Below, one piece after another: positions 24,961-33,437 of a stretch of 35,775 bases of DNA. Source of the DNA: GSA-30 sp036384435 (GTDB lineage Bacteria > Pseudomonadota > Gammaproteobacteria > Xanthomonadales > Rhodanobacteraceae). Under the pieces are notes generated by a model. The model was not told the DNA's origin. It worked only from the letters and a program-made list of their open reading frames with translations, and made no database searches. The stretch lies in NCBI RefSeq assembly GCF_036384435.1, contig NZ_DASVMI010000138.1, forward strand, positions 1-35,775, given 5' to 3'. A program made the translations under genes and the position numbers. The number at the start of each line of letters is the position of its first letter. Position 1 is the stretch's first letter.

Positions 24961-24983
24961 CTATTTGCGAGGCGACCCTCGCA
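24942..24983. promoter_or_regulatory. Two palindromes, candidate TetR operators
   Basis: TGAGGA-CA-TCCTCA (24942-24955) lies in the spacer of the plus-strand promoter and over the tetR start codon. TGCGAG-GCGACC-CTCGCA (24966-24983) lies just after the -10. Binding to either would block both directions, as is usual for divergent TetR pairs. Confidence 0.45.
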
Positions 24984-25057
24984 TTTTAGCTTCAATCGCT
25001 GGACTCCTGCCTTGAAAACCGACTGACAGGAATTCCCGGGCTACGGACCACCACGGC

Positions 25058-26155
25058 ATGCCTAGTCGCAGCACTTCGCTCACCGCTTCATCCCCAGTGA
25101 CCTGGCTCGTACTCATGGGGCTTTCGGCCGTGCTGTGCGCCGGATTGCTGATGGCTCGCCTGCCTGCTGCCTTGCTGCTGGGGCCCATGGTTGCGGCCAT
25201 CGCGGTTGCCGTCTGGCGCGGTGGTATCAACGTACCCGCGCCTGCGTTCGTACTGTCGCAAGGAGTGGTCGGCTGCATGATCGCCAGGATGATCCCCGTG
25301 GCGATCATGGGCGAGATCGCCAGACACTGGCCGTTATTCGTGATTGGCGTGCTTTCGGTCATCCTCGCCGCAGGGCTGCTGGGATGGCTGATGGTGCGCC
25401 TGCGCGTGTTGCCCGGCACGGCGGCGCTGTGGGGCACGAGCCCTGGCGCAGCAACAGCCATGACCTTGATGGCCGAAAGCTACGGCGCGGACATCCGCCT
25501 GGTGGCGTTCATGCAATACCTGCGTGTGGTGGTGGTCGCCACGATCGCTGCCTTGGTTGCCCGGGTGGTGGGTGCCCATGCGGCCAATACCCCTGTTTCG
25601 GCGGCCCCCTGGCTGGCACCGGTGCATGGGTGGCCACTGCTGGAAACACTGGCACTAGCCGTGCTCGGTCCGGTCTGCGCGAGCCGGCTGCGTATTCCCG
25701 CTGGCGCACTGCTGGTTCCGCTGGCGGGTGGCATGCTGTTCGGGCATCTGGGCTGGATCACACTGGAGCTGCCGCAACCTCTGCTCGCCCTGGCCTACGC
25801 CTTGATTGGCTGGAGTATCGGACTGCGCTTCACCCGGCCATTGCTGCGCCACGTAGCACGTGCCTTGCCGCGCGTGCTGGCCTGCACCTTGGCACTGGTG
25901 CTGGTCTGCTGCGGGCTTGGCTATGGTTTCGTGGCATGGGCCGGTGTTGATCCCCTGACCGCTTATCTGGCCACAAGTCCAGGCGGGGCCGATTCGGTGG
26001 CGATCATCGCATCGACCACGCATGTAGACGTGCCCTTCGTCATGGCCATGCAGACCGCGCGTTTCGTCGCAGTGATTTTCGTCGGACCGGTGATGAACCG
26101 GTTCATTGCCCATCGCTCGGGCGCTCACCGCGACCCGGCATCTCAATCGGAGTGA
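25058..26155 (+). CDS. AbrB-family integral membrane protein (PF05145-like)
   Basis: 365 residues with about ten hydrophobic segments. The protein is an internal duplication: each half carries a Pro/Gly signature followed by a hydrophobic helix, GTSPGAATAM at 126-135 and ATSPGGADSVAIIA at 305-318, the pattern of the AbrB (old 'ammonia monooxygenase') membrane family. Its function is unsettled; despite the name it is not a DNA-binding AbrB. The ribosome site is weak (GGA about 14 nt upstream), but later starts would cut into the first membrane segment. It lies in an operon with the small membrane protein, controlled probably by the divergent TetR. Confidence 0.9.
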   Translation: MPSRSTSLTASSPVTWLVLMGLSAVLCAGLLMARLPAALLLGPMVAAIAVAVWRGGINVPAPAFVLSQGVVGCMIARMIPVAIMGEIARHWPLFVIGVLSVILAAGLLGWLMVRLRVLPGTAALWGTSPGAATAMTLMAESYGADIRLVAFMQYLRVVVVATIAALVARVVGAHAANTPVSAAPWLAPVHGWPLLETLALAVLGPVCASRLRIPAGALLVPLAGGMLFGHLGWITLELPQPLLALAYALIGWSIGLRFTRPLLRHVARALPRVLACTLALVLVCCGLGYGFVAWAGVDPLTAYLATSPGGADSVAIIASTTHVDVPFVMAMQTARFVAVIFVGPVMNRFIAHRSGAHRDPASQSE

Positions 26156-26159
26156 CCTG

Positions 26160-26477
26160 ATGGACTACGTGGCAGCGCTCTTCGTCGGCGCATTCCTGTG
26201 CAACGCCCTGCCGCACCTGGCCGCCGGGCTGATGGGCCATGGTTTTCCCACGCCATTCGCCAAGCCGCATGGTGTGGGCTTTTCATCGCCTGCGGTGAAC
26301 TTTGTCTGGGGTTGGGCCAATGCCGTGGCCGGTCTATTGCTGATCGAGCGGGGGCACATCGTGATTGGCCTGAATGCGCATTTCGCAGCAGCGCTGTTGG
26401 GTGCCCTGTTGCTGGGCACACCCATGGCAATCCATTTCGGCAAGGTGCAGGCCAAGCGCTCCGCCGTGAGCGCATAG
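26160..26477 (+). CDS. Small integral membrane protein of unknown function
   Basis: 105 residues starting 4 nt after the AbrB-family stop, with GGAG 7-8 nt upstream. Three hydrophobic stretches (about 3-22, 45-60 and 70-92) suggest a three-helix inner-membrane protein. Histidines and conserved-looking PHLAAGLMGHGFPTPFAKP lie near the first helix. Family not recognised beyond 'conserved membrane protein'. Coupling to the preceding gene suggests a shared role, perhaps in transport or its regulation. Confidence 0.78.
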   Translation: MDYVAALFVGAFLCNALPHLAAGLMGHGFPTPFAKPHGVGFSSPAVNFVWGWANAVAGLLLIERGHIVIGLNAHFAAALLGALLLGTPMAIHFGKVQAKRSAVSA

Positions 26478-26562
26478 TAGTGACGTTATCGCAAAAGGCA
26501 CCACGCGACTTAAGGGCAGGGATGGGAGCGAATTCGATGCGCAGCGCGACGAAGGCATTGCT

Positions 26563-26568
26563 TATAAT
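26563..26568 (+). promoter_or_regulatory. -10 element of TetR regulator 2
   Basis: A perfect TATAAT 27 bases before the ATG at 26595. No good -35 lies 16-18 nt upstream (the region is GC-rich), and a piece of degenerate repeat (GCGACTTAAG, near 26507) is further upstream. Confidence 0.5.
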
Positions 26569-26594
26569 GACGCCAGATCTCCCGGGAGTGCGCC

Positions 26595-27161
26595 ATGAGA
26601 GTCAGCCGCGAACTTGTCGCCGAACATCGCCAGCGCATTCTTGACGCCGCCAGCACGCTTTTTCGCGAGCACGGGTTCGATGGCATCGGCATCGCCGACA
26701 TCATGAAAGCAGCTGGCATGACACATGGCGGCTTTTACCGCCACTTCAAATCCAGGGAAGATCTCCTCGAACAGGCTTGTACACGCGCCATGGCTCATAG
26801 CGCTGAGCGATGGGAAAACATTATTGGGGATGGGAGCGACCCGGCGAGCGCGTTATCGCTCTTGCGCGCCATGTATCTCTCATCCGCCCACCGCTCCGCT
26901 TTGGGCCGCGGGTGCGCAGTCGCCGCATTGGGTATGGATGCGGCACGCCAGCCAGGGCCGGTGCGCAAATCTTTCGCATCGGGCTTCAATGTGCTGGCTG
27001 ACAAGTTGACTCGCTTAGTGCCAGGGACGACTGCGGCAGTGCGCCGCCGAAGGGCGTTGGTATCGCTCACCCAGATGGTCGGCGCCCTGGTGATTGCACG
27101 AGCGGTGGACGACGCAAAGCTATCCGCCGAAGTGTTGACGGCGGCCCTGGACGACCGATAG
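26595..27161 (+). CDS. TetR/AcrR family transcriptional regulator 2
   Basis: 188 residues. The N-terminal helix-turn-helix (about 10-55) reads RQRILDAASTLFREHG, then GIADIMKAAGMTHGGFYRHF, typical of TetR. The rest is a helical ligand domain with RGCAVAALGMD, seen in many AcrR-type regulators of this group. GGGAG at 26584-26588 supports the start. It is not divergent from any gene and is followed by a 935-bp gene-free region, so its target is not evident from context. Not closely similar to TetR regulator 1. Confidence 0.92.
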   Translation: MRVSRELVAEHRQRILDAASTLFREHGFDGIGIADIMKAAGMTHGGFYRHFKSREDLLEQACTRAMAHSAERWENIIGDGSDPASALSLLRAMYLSSAHRSALGRGCAVAALGMDAARQPGPVRKSFASGFNVLADKLTRLVPGTTAAVRRRRALVSLTQMVGALVIARAVDDAKLSAEVLTAALDDR

Positions 27162-27789
27162 GCCGATCAGGCAGGCAGACAACGTGGGCGCCAACGATCC
27201 CTCTGGGGCCACTGCCGCCACAGATCGCCGCAGGCCTTGTGTATGAGGCGCCCAAGCTTGGGAACCTCTAAAACCTACCCTGTCCGTTGCCCCGGCGCAG
27301 GCCAGGACGTAAATGATTCGGCCTTGATCGAGCCAGAGACGCTAGATCCCAGCTCTTGAGTCCCGTCGGGAGATTCACCGGAATGACGATTTCACCAGCA
27401 GGTTTCCTGAGGTTCCAACGTGTAGTCCATGTACGGAAATGGCGTGCATGCGGTCTTGGCCTGTGAACTCTCTGTCCGACACAAGGCGACGCGTGGAGCA
27501 TCTGAAAGGTACCGCCCTGGTTCGCGCATCCCAGCGATAACCCAACCGCTGCCACTGATGCGCGCATCACGCTCGCCGCATGGCTCGGCCAGATTGATAG
27601 CTGCTGGCCTGGGCCAGCAGTGAACGACATGTCCCCCGCACCTGGGCGATCAGACGAGTCAAGCTCCTATAGCCGGCCATGTCGACCGATATGCACCCGT
27701 GAGACAGAGCTATGTGACCAGCACTGCCCCTTCCTTGCGACCTGCAAACCGAGCCAGAGATCCCTTAATTGAGGTCGTCCACACACAGA
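27162..27789. other. Gene-free region with no recognisable gene
   Basis: Moderate-GC DNA with only short open frames of unnatural composition. One palindrome stands out, CTGCTGGCC-TG-GGCCAGCAG at 27601-27620; it has no T-run. No transposase, integrase or tRNA remnant was recognised. Possibly decayed DNA between the TetR gene and fimbrial operon 2. Confidence 0.35.
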
Positions 27790-28055
27790 TGAAATCTTGG
27801 TAATTATTTAACACCCTTTTTTTTGAAAAATATAAAACTCATTGCACAAGCCATTTTTTGAATTAAAGATACTTTTTGTATGGGTAACCATGAGTTTTTT
27901 GAATGATTGATGGCGCCTAAATAAATATCACCTAATTCAACTACTTACCAAGAATGATGCGGCCTTCAACACCCACGAGAAATACATTCGAACTTTTTTT
28001 ATATCCGCAAAAAATTTCTACATATAACTTACACAGCACTCGCCTTTGACCTACC
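27790..28055 (+). promoter_or_regulatory. AT-rich promoter region of fimbrial operon 2
   Basis: Base composition changes abruptly to AT-rich with many A/T runs (T8 near 27820, T6-T7 tracts near 27890 and 27995). TATAAC at 28023-28028 is a possible -10 giving a leader of about 65 nt, but the -35 position reads TATATC. Such DNA is typical of nucleoid-protein (H-NS/MvaT-like) silenced fimbrial promoters, which is inference here. Confidence 0.45.
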
Positions 28056-28096
28056 CAAGCGTGTGGCGAGCACGCCTACAAATTTAGGAATCACCA

Positions 28097-28666
28097 ATGA
28101 AGAACATGAAGATCGCTGCAGCAGTTGCGCTGTCGCTTGGCTTTGGCATGACCGCACCGACGATGGCCGAGACCAGCGGCGGCGTGATTACGTTCAATGG
28201 CGTGGTGTCGGATGCAACCTGCACCGTGCAGGGCGGCTCGGGCAGCGATGGCGCTGCAAACAACTTCTCCGTTACGCTGGCCAGCGCCAAGAGCAGCGAG
28301 CTCGACGCGGCCGCCAAGACGGCGCATCGCAAGGCGTTCGACGTGCTGATTGGTGGTCCGGGCCAGACGACCTGCATCGCCACCGCCGCTGATATGTATT
28401 TCGAGCCCTACAGCTCCAACATCGATGCGGCCACCGGCAACCTGCGCAACGCACTGGGTGCCAACGGTGCCGGCAATGTGCAGGTGCAGTTGCTGAAGGC
28501 AGACGACAGCGTCATCGACCTGCGCCTGCCGCAGGCCGGCAAGCAGAGCAGCACGTTCACCGATAACACGGCGAGGCTGACCTACAAGGCTCAATACGTC
28601 GCTACCGCCGCAGCGACTCCGGGCCAGATCCAGACCAACGTGGTCTACACCGTCGTCTACAACTGA
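28097..28666 (+). CDS. Major fimbrial subunit (type 1 pilin family), fimbria 2
   Basis: 189 residues. Signal peptide cleaved near residue 24 (PTMA/ETSG). Pilin features: a GGVITFNGVVSDATC donor-strand segment with Cys, a second Cys in QTTCIA, the SSNIDAATGNLRNAL block shared with the pilin at 2734, and C-terminal VVYTVVYN. AGGA at 28086-28089 fixes the start. It is first in the operon, downstream of the AT-rich region, and separated from the chaperone by a terminator-like hairpin, both fitting an abundantly made shaft subunit. Confidence 0.93.
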   Translation: MKNMKIAAAVALSLGFGMTAPTMAETSGGVITFNGVVSDATCTVQGGSGSDGAANNFSVTLASAKSSELDAAAKTAHRKAFDVLIGGPGQTTCIATAADMYFEPYSSNIDAATGNLRNALGANGAGNVQVQLLKADDSVIDLRLPQAGKQSSTFTDNTARLTYKAQYVATAAATPGQIQTNVVYTVVYN

Positions 28667-28682
28667 TACCGATCTCGAAAGG

Positions 28683-28732
28683 CCTCTTATCTGAATTGTC
28701 ATTCCGGCACACGCTGGACAGATGAGGTTTTT
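28683..28732 (+). terminator. Terminator-like hairpin after the fimbria 2 major pilin
   Basis: CCTC-(tt)-ATCTG (28683-28693) pairs with CAGAT-GAGG (28719-28727), followed at once by TTTTT (28728-28732). Inside the loop a second stem CCGGC-acac-GCTGG forms. It sits 17 nt after the pilin stop. The bulge and long loop suggest partial termination, allowing some read-through to chaperone and usher. Confidence 0.6.
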
Positions 28733-28760
28733 CTGGACTCCGGGCATCGGAGCGACATCC

Positions 28761-28788
28761 GGATCGACGGCCTCGCGGCTGTCGATCC
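28761..28788 (+). repeat. Second hairpin in the pilin-chaperone gap
   Basis: GGATCGAC-GGC and GCT-GTCGATCC form an 11-bp stem with one G-U pair and a 6-nt loop, ending 9 nt before the chaperone ribosome site. No T-run follows. It may act as an mRNA processing or stability element. Confidence 0.45.
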
Positions 28789-28808
28789 TTCAACGCCGGG
28801 AAACATTC

Positions 28809-29549
28809 ATGAAATCCTTACGTTATGCCATGACCACCCTGCTGATGTGTGCAAGTGTGCTGCCTTCAGTCCAGGCCAGCGTCATCATCAATGGAACCCG
28901 GGTGATCTATCCGGCAAAAGAAGCCGAGCTGACCGTCAAACTGGATAACGAGGGCGACCTGCCAGTGCTCGTACAAACTTGGCTGGACCGTGGTGACGAA
29001 GGGCTAGCACCCGAAAGTGTCAAGGTACCCTTTACCATGATGCCACCCATTTTTCGCATGGAGCCTCACAAGGGACAGGCCGTCCGCGTTACCTATACGC
29101 ATGAGGCGCTCCCCGGCGACAAAGAGACGCTCTTCTGGTTCAACGCCCTGGAGATCCCGCCCAAAGAAAGCGACTCCTCGCCGGAAAACAAACTGCAGTT
29201 CGCCATTCGCACGCGCATCAAATTCATTTTTCGACCCGATGGCCTGGCCGGTTCCGCCGAAGAGGCCTACACGAAACTGCAGTGGACTATCGCAAATGGC
29301 GCGGACGGCAAAGCGTCCCTCAAGGTCAACAACCCCTCCCCGTATTACGTGAACTTCGCCAAGGTGGGCATTCAGGTGGATGGACGGGACATCTTCAATG
29401 ACGGCGGAGGCATGGTTGCCCCGGGCCAGAGCAGTGAATTTCCTCTCCAGGAAAAAGCCAGCCCGGTTCTGCGCCAGGCCAAGGCTGTATTCGACGTCAT
29501 CAATGACTACGGTGGCATCGTGCGCAGGGAAGAAGCGCTGGTTCCCTGA
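28809..29549 (+). CDS. Periplasmic fimbrial chaperone (PapD/FimC family), fimbria 2
   Basis: 246 residues from the ATG at 28809 with GGGA at 28798-28801; the frame is open further upstream but there runs through the hairpin region. Signal peptide ends near residue 23 (SVQA/SVII). Conserved elements: INGTRVIYPAKEAELTVKL, PPIFRMEPHKGQAVRV, LFWFNALEIPPK and NPSPYYVNF. It acts as subunit chaperone in the periplasm for the fimbria 2 pilins. Clearly a paralogue of the chaperone at 3369. Confidence 0.96.
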   Translation: MKSLRYAMTTLLMCASVLPSVQASVIINGTRVIYPAKEAELTVKLDNEGDLPVLVQTWLDRGDEGLAPESVKVPFTMMPPIFRMEPHKGQAVRVTYTHEALPGDKETLFWFNALEIPPKESDSSPENKLQFAIRTRIKFIFRPDGLAGSAEEAYTKLQWTIANGADGKASLKVNNPSPYYVNFAKVGIQVDGRDIFNDGGGMVAPGQSSEFPLQEKASPVLRQAKAVFDVINDYGGIVRREEALVP

Positions 29550-29590
29550 TCACCGCCCTGTTTGTAGTCATTTCATCATGGGAACAACGA

Positions 29591-32308
29591 ATGTCGTCAT
29601 GGACGAATAGACGCGACTCGCGGAGGTCGGATAGTGCAAGCAAGGTACGCTTCCTATCGCTTTTGATCGCGGCATCGCTCGCTTCCGGCGAGGCATGGGC
29701 CGTCGCTGCGGCATCACCCGCGGCAGCAGTGAGCTTCGATACATCGCTTTATATGACTGGCATTGGCCAGTCGGTGGATATCTCTCGTTTCGAGAAAAGC
29801 GGCTATGTGCTGCCCGGCACTTATCGCGGCGACGTCTTCGTCAATGGGGTATGGCGCGCACATCGCGACATCACCTTCGGCGGCGCCGAGGGCAACGGCA
29901 ATTCGCAATGGTGCTTTGATGCATCCATGCTTGCAGAGTATGGGCTGGACCTGGGCAAGCTGGCGGCGAAAGATCAAACAACCACGCTGAAGTCGCTTCC
30001 TGTGTCGGGCGCAGTATGTGGCCCGATCGGGAACTACGTACCTGGCGCGTCGGCCACGTTCGATTCCAGCGAACAGACCCTGTCGATCCAGGTTCCGCAG
30101 TTGTACATATCACGCGATGCGCGTGACTACGTCGATGCTTCGCAATGGAATCAAGGCATCAACGCCACCATCATCAATTACAACAGCAATGTCTATCGCA
30201 ACGGCGGCCGCAATGGTAGCACTAACGCATTCATTGGCTTGAATGGGTCAGCTAACCTGGGAACCTGGCATCTCTACCATCTGGGCGCGATGTCCTGGCG
30301 CAGCGGCCAGGGCACGTCGTACCAGAACACGGCGACCTATCTACAGCACGACCTCCCCAGTTTGCAGGCACAGGTGGTCGCTGGCGACACGTTCACCTCG
30401 GGTGATCTGTTTGACAGCATCCGCGTGCGCGGCGTACGCATGTACACCGATGACCGCATGTGGCCACAATCGCAGCGTGGCTATGCTCCCGTTGTGAACG
30501 GCATGGCCGAAACCAATGCGCATGTCTCGATTCGCCAGAATGGCTACGTCATCTACGATACCAATGTCGCTCCTGGCCCCTTTGTTATCGACGACCTCTA
30601 TCCCACCGGCTACGGCGGCGACCTTGAGGTGGAGGTTATCGAAGCCGATGGCCGTGTTCGTCGCTTCACACAGCCTTATTCGGCGGTGCCGCAGTCGTTG
30701 CGCGCAGGACAAACATTATGGACAGCCACGGCAGGTCGCGTCAGCCAGGAAGGCGTCATCAATGCGCCTTCCGTGCTGCAATCGACCTGGCAACACGGCC
30801 TCAGCAATCTGTTAACTCTTTATACCGGCGGCACGATCGCCCAAGGTTACCAATCAGCCATTATCGGAAGCGCTTGGAATCTCTCCTTTGGTGCCGTATC
30901 GACCGATTTGACCTACGCACGTACGCAGCTACCGGGTAGCAAACCTTTCCAGGGACACAGTTTCCGTGTCGGCTACAACCGCAACCTCAATTCATCGGGT
31001 ACCAATCTGTCGGTGGCAGCATATCGCTACTCGACTCCAGGCTTTGTCGGCCTGTCCGATGCAATCACGCTGCGCAGCTTGGCCGCTCTCAACCAGAGTG
31101 GCCAGTTGCAACGCCAACGTTCGCGGGTGACGATGGTGGTGAACCAGCGCCTGGGCGATCGCTACGGTCAACTGTATGTGAGCGGCTCACGCGCCGACTT
31201 CTGGAACAGTCGTGGTAACCAGGTCGATTTCACCGTCGGCTACAGCAACACGTGGGGCGGAGTGAACTTCAACCTCAGCGTCCAACGTTCGCGCGACAGC
31301 GTCGATACGGTGTTTGCCCAGCAAGATCGCGATCGCATTCCAGGTGCATCGCCGATCTTCACGACCCAACTACCCACCGTGCGTGATACCCGTGTGCTGT
31401 TGACCGCCAACCTTCCACTGGGCCGCGACAGCAGTGGTCCCATGCTCTCGAGCACGCTGACCCGGTCGCGCAACGGTGGCAACAGCAGCCGTGTTGGCAT
31501 CAATGGTCAGTTCGGTACCGATCGTCGCTTCAACTACGATGCATCCGTCGCTCATGCGGGTGGCCGCAGCGCCTCGCTCAATGGCAGGTACCAGGGAACG
31601 CGCGGCAATATGTCGGCATTCTACAGCACCGGCAACGGCATACAGCAATTCGGCGGCGGCGCGGATGGCAGCATCGTGGTGCACCGGGACGGAATGGTAT
31701 TCGCGCAGCCGTCCGGCGACACGATTGGCCTGGTTCATGCGCCTGGAGCCACGGGCGCGCGCGTGGACAACCAGATCAACAGCACGGTCGATGTCAACGG
31801 ATTCGCCATCGTGCCCAATCTGATGCCTTACCAGGTCAACACGGTGGCACTCGACCCCAAGGGTGCTGGCGCCAATGTCGAGTTCAAGAGCACCTCGCAG
31901 CGTATCGCACCGCGCGCAGGCACCGTGGTTCGGCTCGAATACAAGGTGGATAGCAGCATGGTGTGGCTGATCGATACCGAACGAAGCGATGGCAAGCCCG
32001 TGCCCTTTGGCGCCGAAGTGACCGACGCCACCGGCAAGAGCGTAGGCGTGGCCGGCCAAGCCAGTCGACTCATCGTGCGTGGCGTGGATGCCCCTGCCAT
32101 ATTGACCGTGCGCTGGGCAGCCGATGAACAAGGTACCTGTCAGGTGCAGCTTGGACAGCAGGCCGCGCCCGATACGTCCCGCAAGGGTATCCAAATGGTC
32201 AAGGCCCCGTGCATGTCCACTTCGAGCACCACGCCCACGCCAGCCGACAAGGCAACGGCTTTACGCCGGGATCACCCGGCCACTCGCGAGGAGTCCACCA
32301 CATCATGA
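29591..32308 (+). CDS. Outer-membrane fimbrial usher (FimD/PapC family), fimbria 2
   Basis: 905 residues. Signal peptide to about residue 40. N-terminal domain: FDTSLYMTGIGQSVDISRFEK and LPGTYRGDVFVNG. The usher signature GYAPVVNGMAETNAHVSIRQNG, then APGFVIDDLYPTGYGGDL-type residues, occurs at about 300-360 (APGPFVIDDLYPTGYGGDL). A beta barrel and the C-terminal Cys pair (GTCQV, KAPC) follow. GGGAA precedes the ATG. The stop overlaps the next ATG (ATGA at 32305). The C-terminal tail is about 30 residues longer than in usher 1 and rich in Ser/Thr/Pro. Confidence 0.96.
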   Translation: MSSWTNRRDSRRSDSASKVRFLSLLIAASLASGEAWAVAAASPAAAVSFDTSLYMTGIGQSVDISRFEKSGYVLPGTYRGDVFVNGVWRAHRDITFGGAEGNGNSQWCFDASMLAEYGLDLGKLAAKDQTTTLKSLPVSGAVCGPIGNYVPGASATFDSSEQTLSIQVPQLYISRDARDYVDASQWNQGINATIINYNSNVYRNGGRNGSTNAFIGLNGSANLGTWHLYHLGAMSWRSGQGTSYQNTATYLQHDLPSLQAQVVAGDTFTSGDLFDSIRVRGVRMYTDDRMWPQSQRGYAPVVNGMAETNAHVSIRQNGYVIYDTNVAPGPFVIDDLYPTGYGGDLEVEVIEADGRVRRFTQPYSAVPQSLRAGQTLWTATAGRVSQEGVINAPSVLQSTWQHGLSNLLTLYTGGTIAQGYQSAIIGSAWNLSFGAVSTDLTYARTQLPGSKPFQGHSFRVGYNRNLNSSGTNLSVAAYRYSTPGFVGLSDAITLRSLAALNQSGQLQRQRSRVTMVVNQRLGDRYGQLYVSGSRADFWNSRGNQVDFTVGYSNTWGGVNFNLSVQRSRDSVDTVFAQQDRDRIPGASPIFTTQLPTVRDTRVLLTANLPLGRDSSGPMLSSTLTRSRNGGNSSRVGINGQFGTDRRFNYDASVAHAGGRSASLNGRYQGTRGNMSAFYSTGNGIQQFGGGADGSIVVHRDGMVFAQPSGDTIGLVHAPGATGARVDNQINSTVDVNGFAIVPNLMPYQVNTVALDPKGAGANVEFKSTSQRIAPRAGTVVRLEYKVDSSMVWLIDTERSDGKPVPFGAEVTDATGKSVGVAGQASRLIVRGVDAPAILTVRWAADEQGTCQVQLGQQAAPDTSRKGIQMVKAPCMSTSSTTPTPADKATALRRDHPATREESTTS

Positions 32309-32865
32309 AATATTCTGCTTTTCGGCAAGCCCTCAGCGGCGCATTCGTGACTGTACTGGCTTTATCGTACGCACTGTTTCCCGGCCCCGCCCTGGCACAG
32401 ACTAGCGATGTCGGGGTCAGCGGTCGCATTGTCGTTCGCACCTGCGATTTCGCCAGCAGCTATCAACCGACGCAAGATCTTGGGCGCTTGAGCCTTCAGG
32501 CACTGGCACGACTCGGCGTCGGCCAGGCCGAGCCCAGCGCCCATGATTTCTCCATCGACCTCAACTGCGAAGCGGGCGCCAAGGTCAACGCGACTTTCGC
32601 CGATAGCCAGCAACCGGGCGTACCCTCGGCTTTTCTCGGCCCCACCGCGGAGTCGACGACGAAAGGCGTCGGCATCCAGTTATTTCGCGGCACAAACGAC
32701 GCCCCTATCTCGCTGGGGACGGGCACTCCACCCTGGGAGGTGACTCATGACGCACCCGGTGGACCACTGAGAATTCCCTTGCGCGCACGCTATTACCGAT
32801 TCGCGTCGGACATCGATGCCGGGAAGCTCACCACGCTTGCCATGTTTACATTGACCTACCTTTAA
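32305..32865 (+). CDS. Minor fimbrial subunit, fimbria 2
   Basis: 186 residues from the ATG overlapping the usher stop; GAGGAG lies 11 nt upstream. Signal peptide cleaved near residue 31 (PALA/QTSD). Pilin pattern: VSGRIVVRTCDF, DLNCEAGAK with the second Cys, KGVGIQLF, then PLRARYYRF and a C-terminal MFTLTYL. Probable adaptor or terminator subunit of the pilus. Confidence 0.87.
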   Translation: MKYSAFRQALSGAFVTVLALSYALFPGPALAQTSDVGVSGRIVVRTCDFASSYQPTQDLGRLSLQALARLGVGQAEPSAHDFSIDLNCEAGAKVNATFADSQQPGVPSAFLGPTAESTTKGVGIQLFRGTNDAPISLGTGTPPWEVTHDAPGGPLRIPLRARYYRFASDIDAGKLTTLAMFTLTYL

Positions 32866-32913
32866 GCGGATCGCACTAAAGCGCGAATCATCATGATCCA
32901 GGAGGGATTCCCC

Positions 32914-33426
32914 ATGAAATCGTATACATTTACCGCAGCATGCCTCATCGCCCTGGCCAGCCTGGCGGTGTCCGGCGCAACCCATGCGCAATCTACCGCC
33001 CAGGTCAACGTCACCGGACGCATCACGTCCGGCTGCAGCGTGAACAGCAGCGGCGTGACAATTCCGCTGGGGAATGTCTCAGCGGGCGCGCTACCGAGCA
33101 TCGGCGACCACTCGCCCACCAGCCCGACACAGAACATCACCATTACATGCCCCGCGGACCCGACAGGCATCGTCATGAAAATGACTGGCAAGTCCGTCAA
33201 TGGCCGACTGGATGTGCTTGAGCTTACCAATGCCGGTGGCAGCGGCGTGGCTAACGGGGTAGGTGTGCAGCTGATCTATGACAACAAGCCGCTGGTTCTC
33301 AATAGCGACGTCGCCATTCCCATCGCTGCCAGGCAAATCCCGATCGCTGCTCATTACATTCGCCTGGGCACGCTGTCACCTGGCACGGCCGATACCACCG
33401 CCACACTGAATTTCACGTTTAACTGA
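32914..33426 (+). CDS. Minor fimbrial subunit, fimbria 2 (close relative of the adhesin pilin domain)
   Basis: 170 residues, with a strong GGAGGG at 32901-32906. Signal peptide cleaved after THAQ or THA near residue 25. Pilin features: VTGRITSGCSV, ITITCPAD, GVGVQLIYDNKPLVLN, IPIAAHYIRLG and a C-terminal ATLNFTFN. Almost every one of these blocks recurs in the C-terminal half of the following adhesin (TCRVGTGN, VICSG, GVGVQLLYNNAALVLN, VPIAARYYRIG), so the two pilin domains share a recent ancestor. The stop overlaps a possible ATG of the next gene (TGATG). Confidence 0.88.
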   Translation: MKSYTFTAACLIALASLAVSGATHAQSTAQVNVTGRITSGCSVNSSGVTIPLGNVSAGALPSIGDHSPTSPTQNITITCPADPTGIVMKMTGKSVNGRLDVLELTNAGGSGVANGVGVQLIYDNKPLVLNSDVAIPIAARQIPIAAHYIRLGTLSPGTADTTATLNFTFN

Positions 33427-33437
33427 TGGGAACATCG

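Noticed and set aside
27268..27630. 120-codon open frame on the minus strand in the gap before fimbrial operon 2
   Set aside because: No recognisable domain, no clear ribosome site, unnatural composition.
28680..28808. Extension of the fimbria 2 chaperone start to 28722
   Set aside because: It adds 29 residues ahead of a complete signal peptide, runs through hairpins and lacks a ribosome site.
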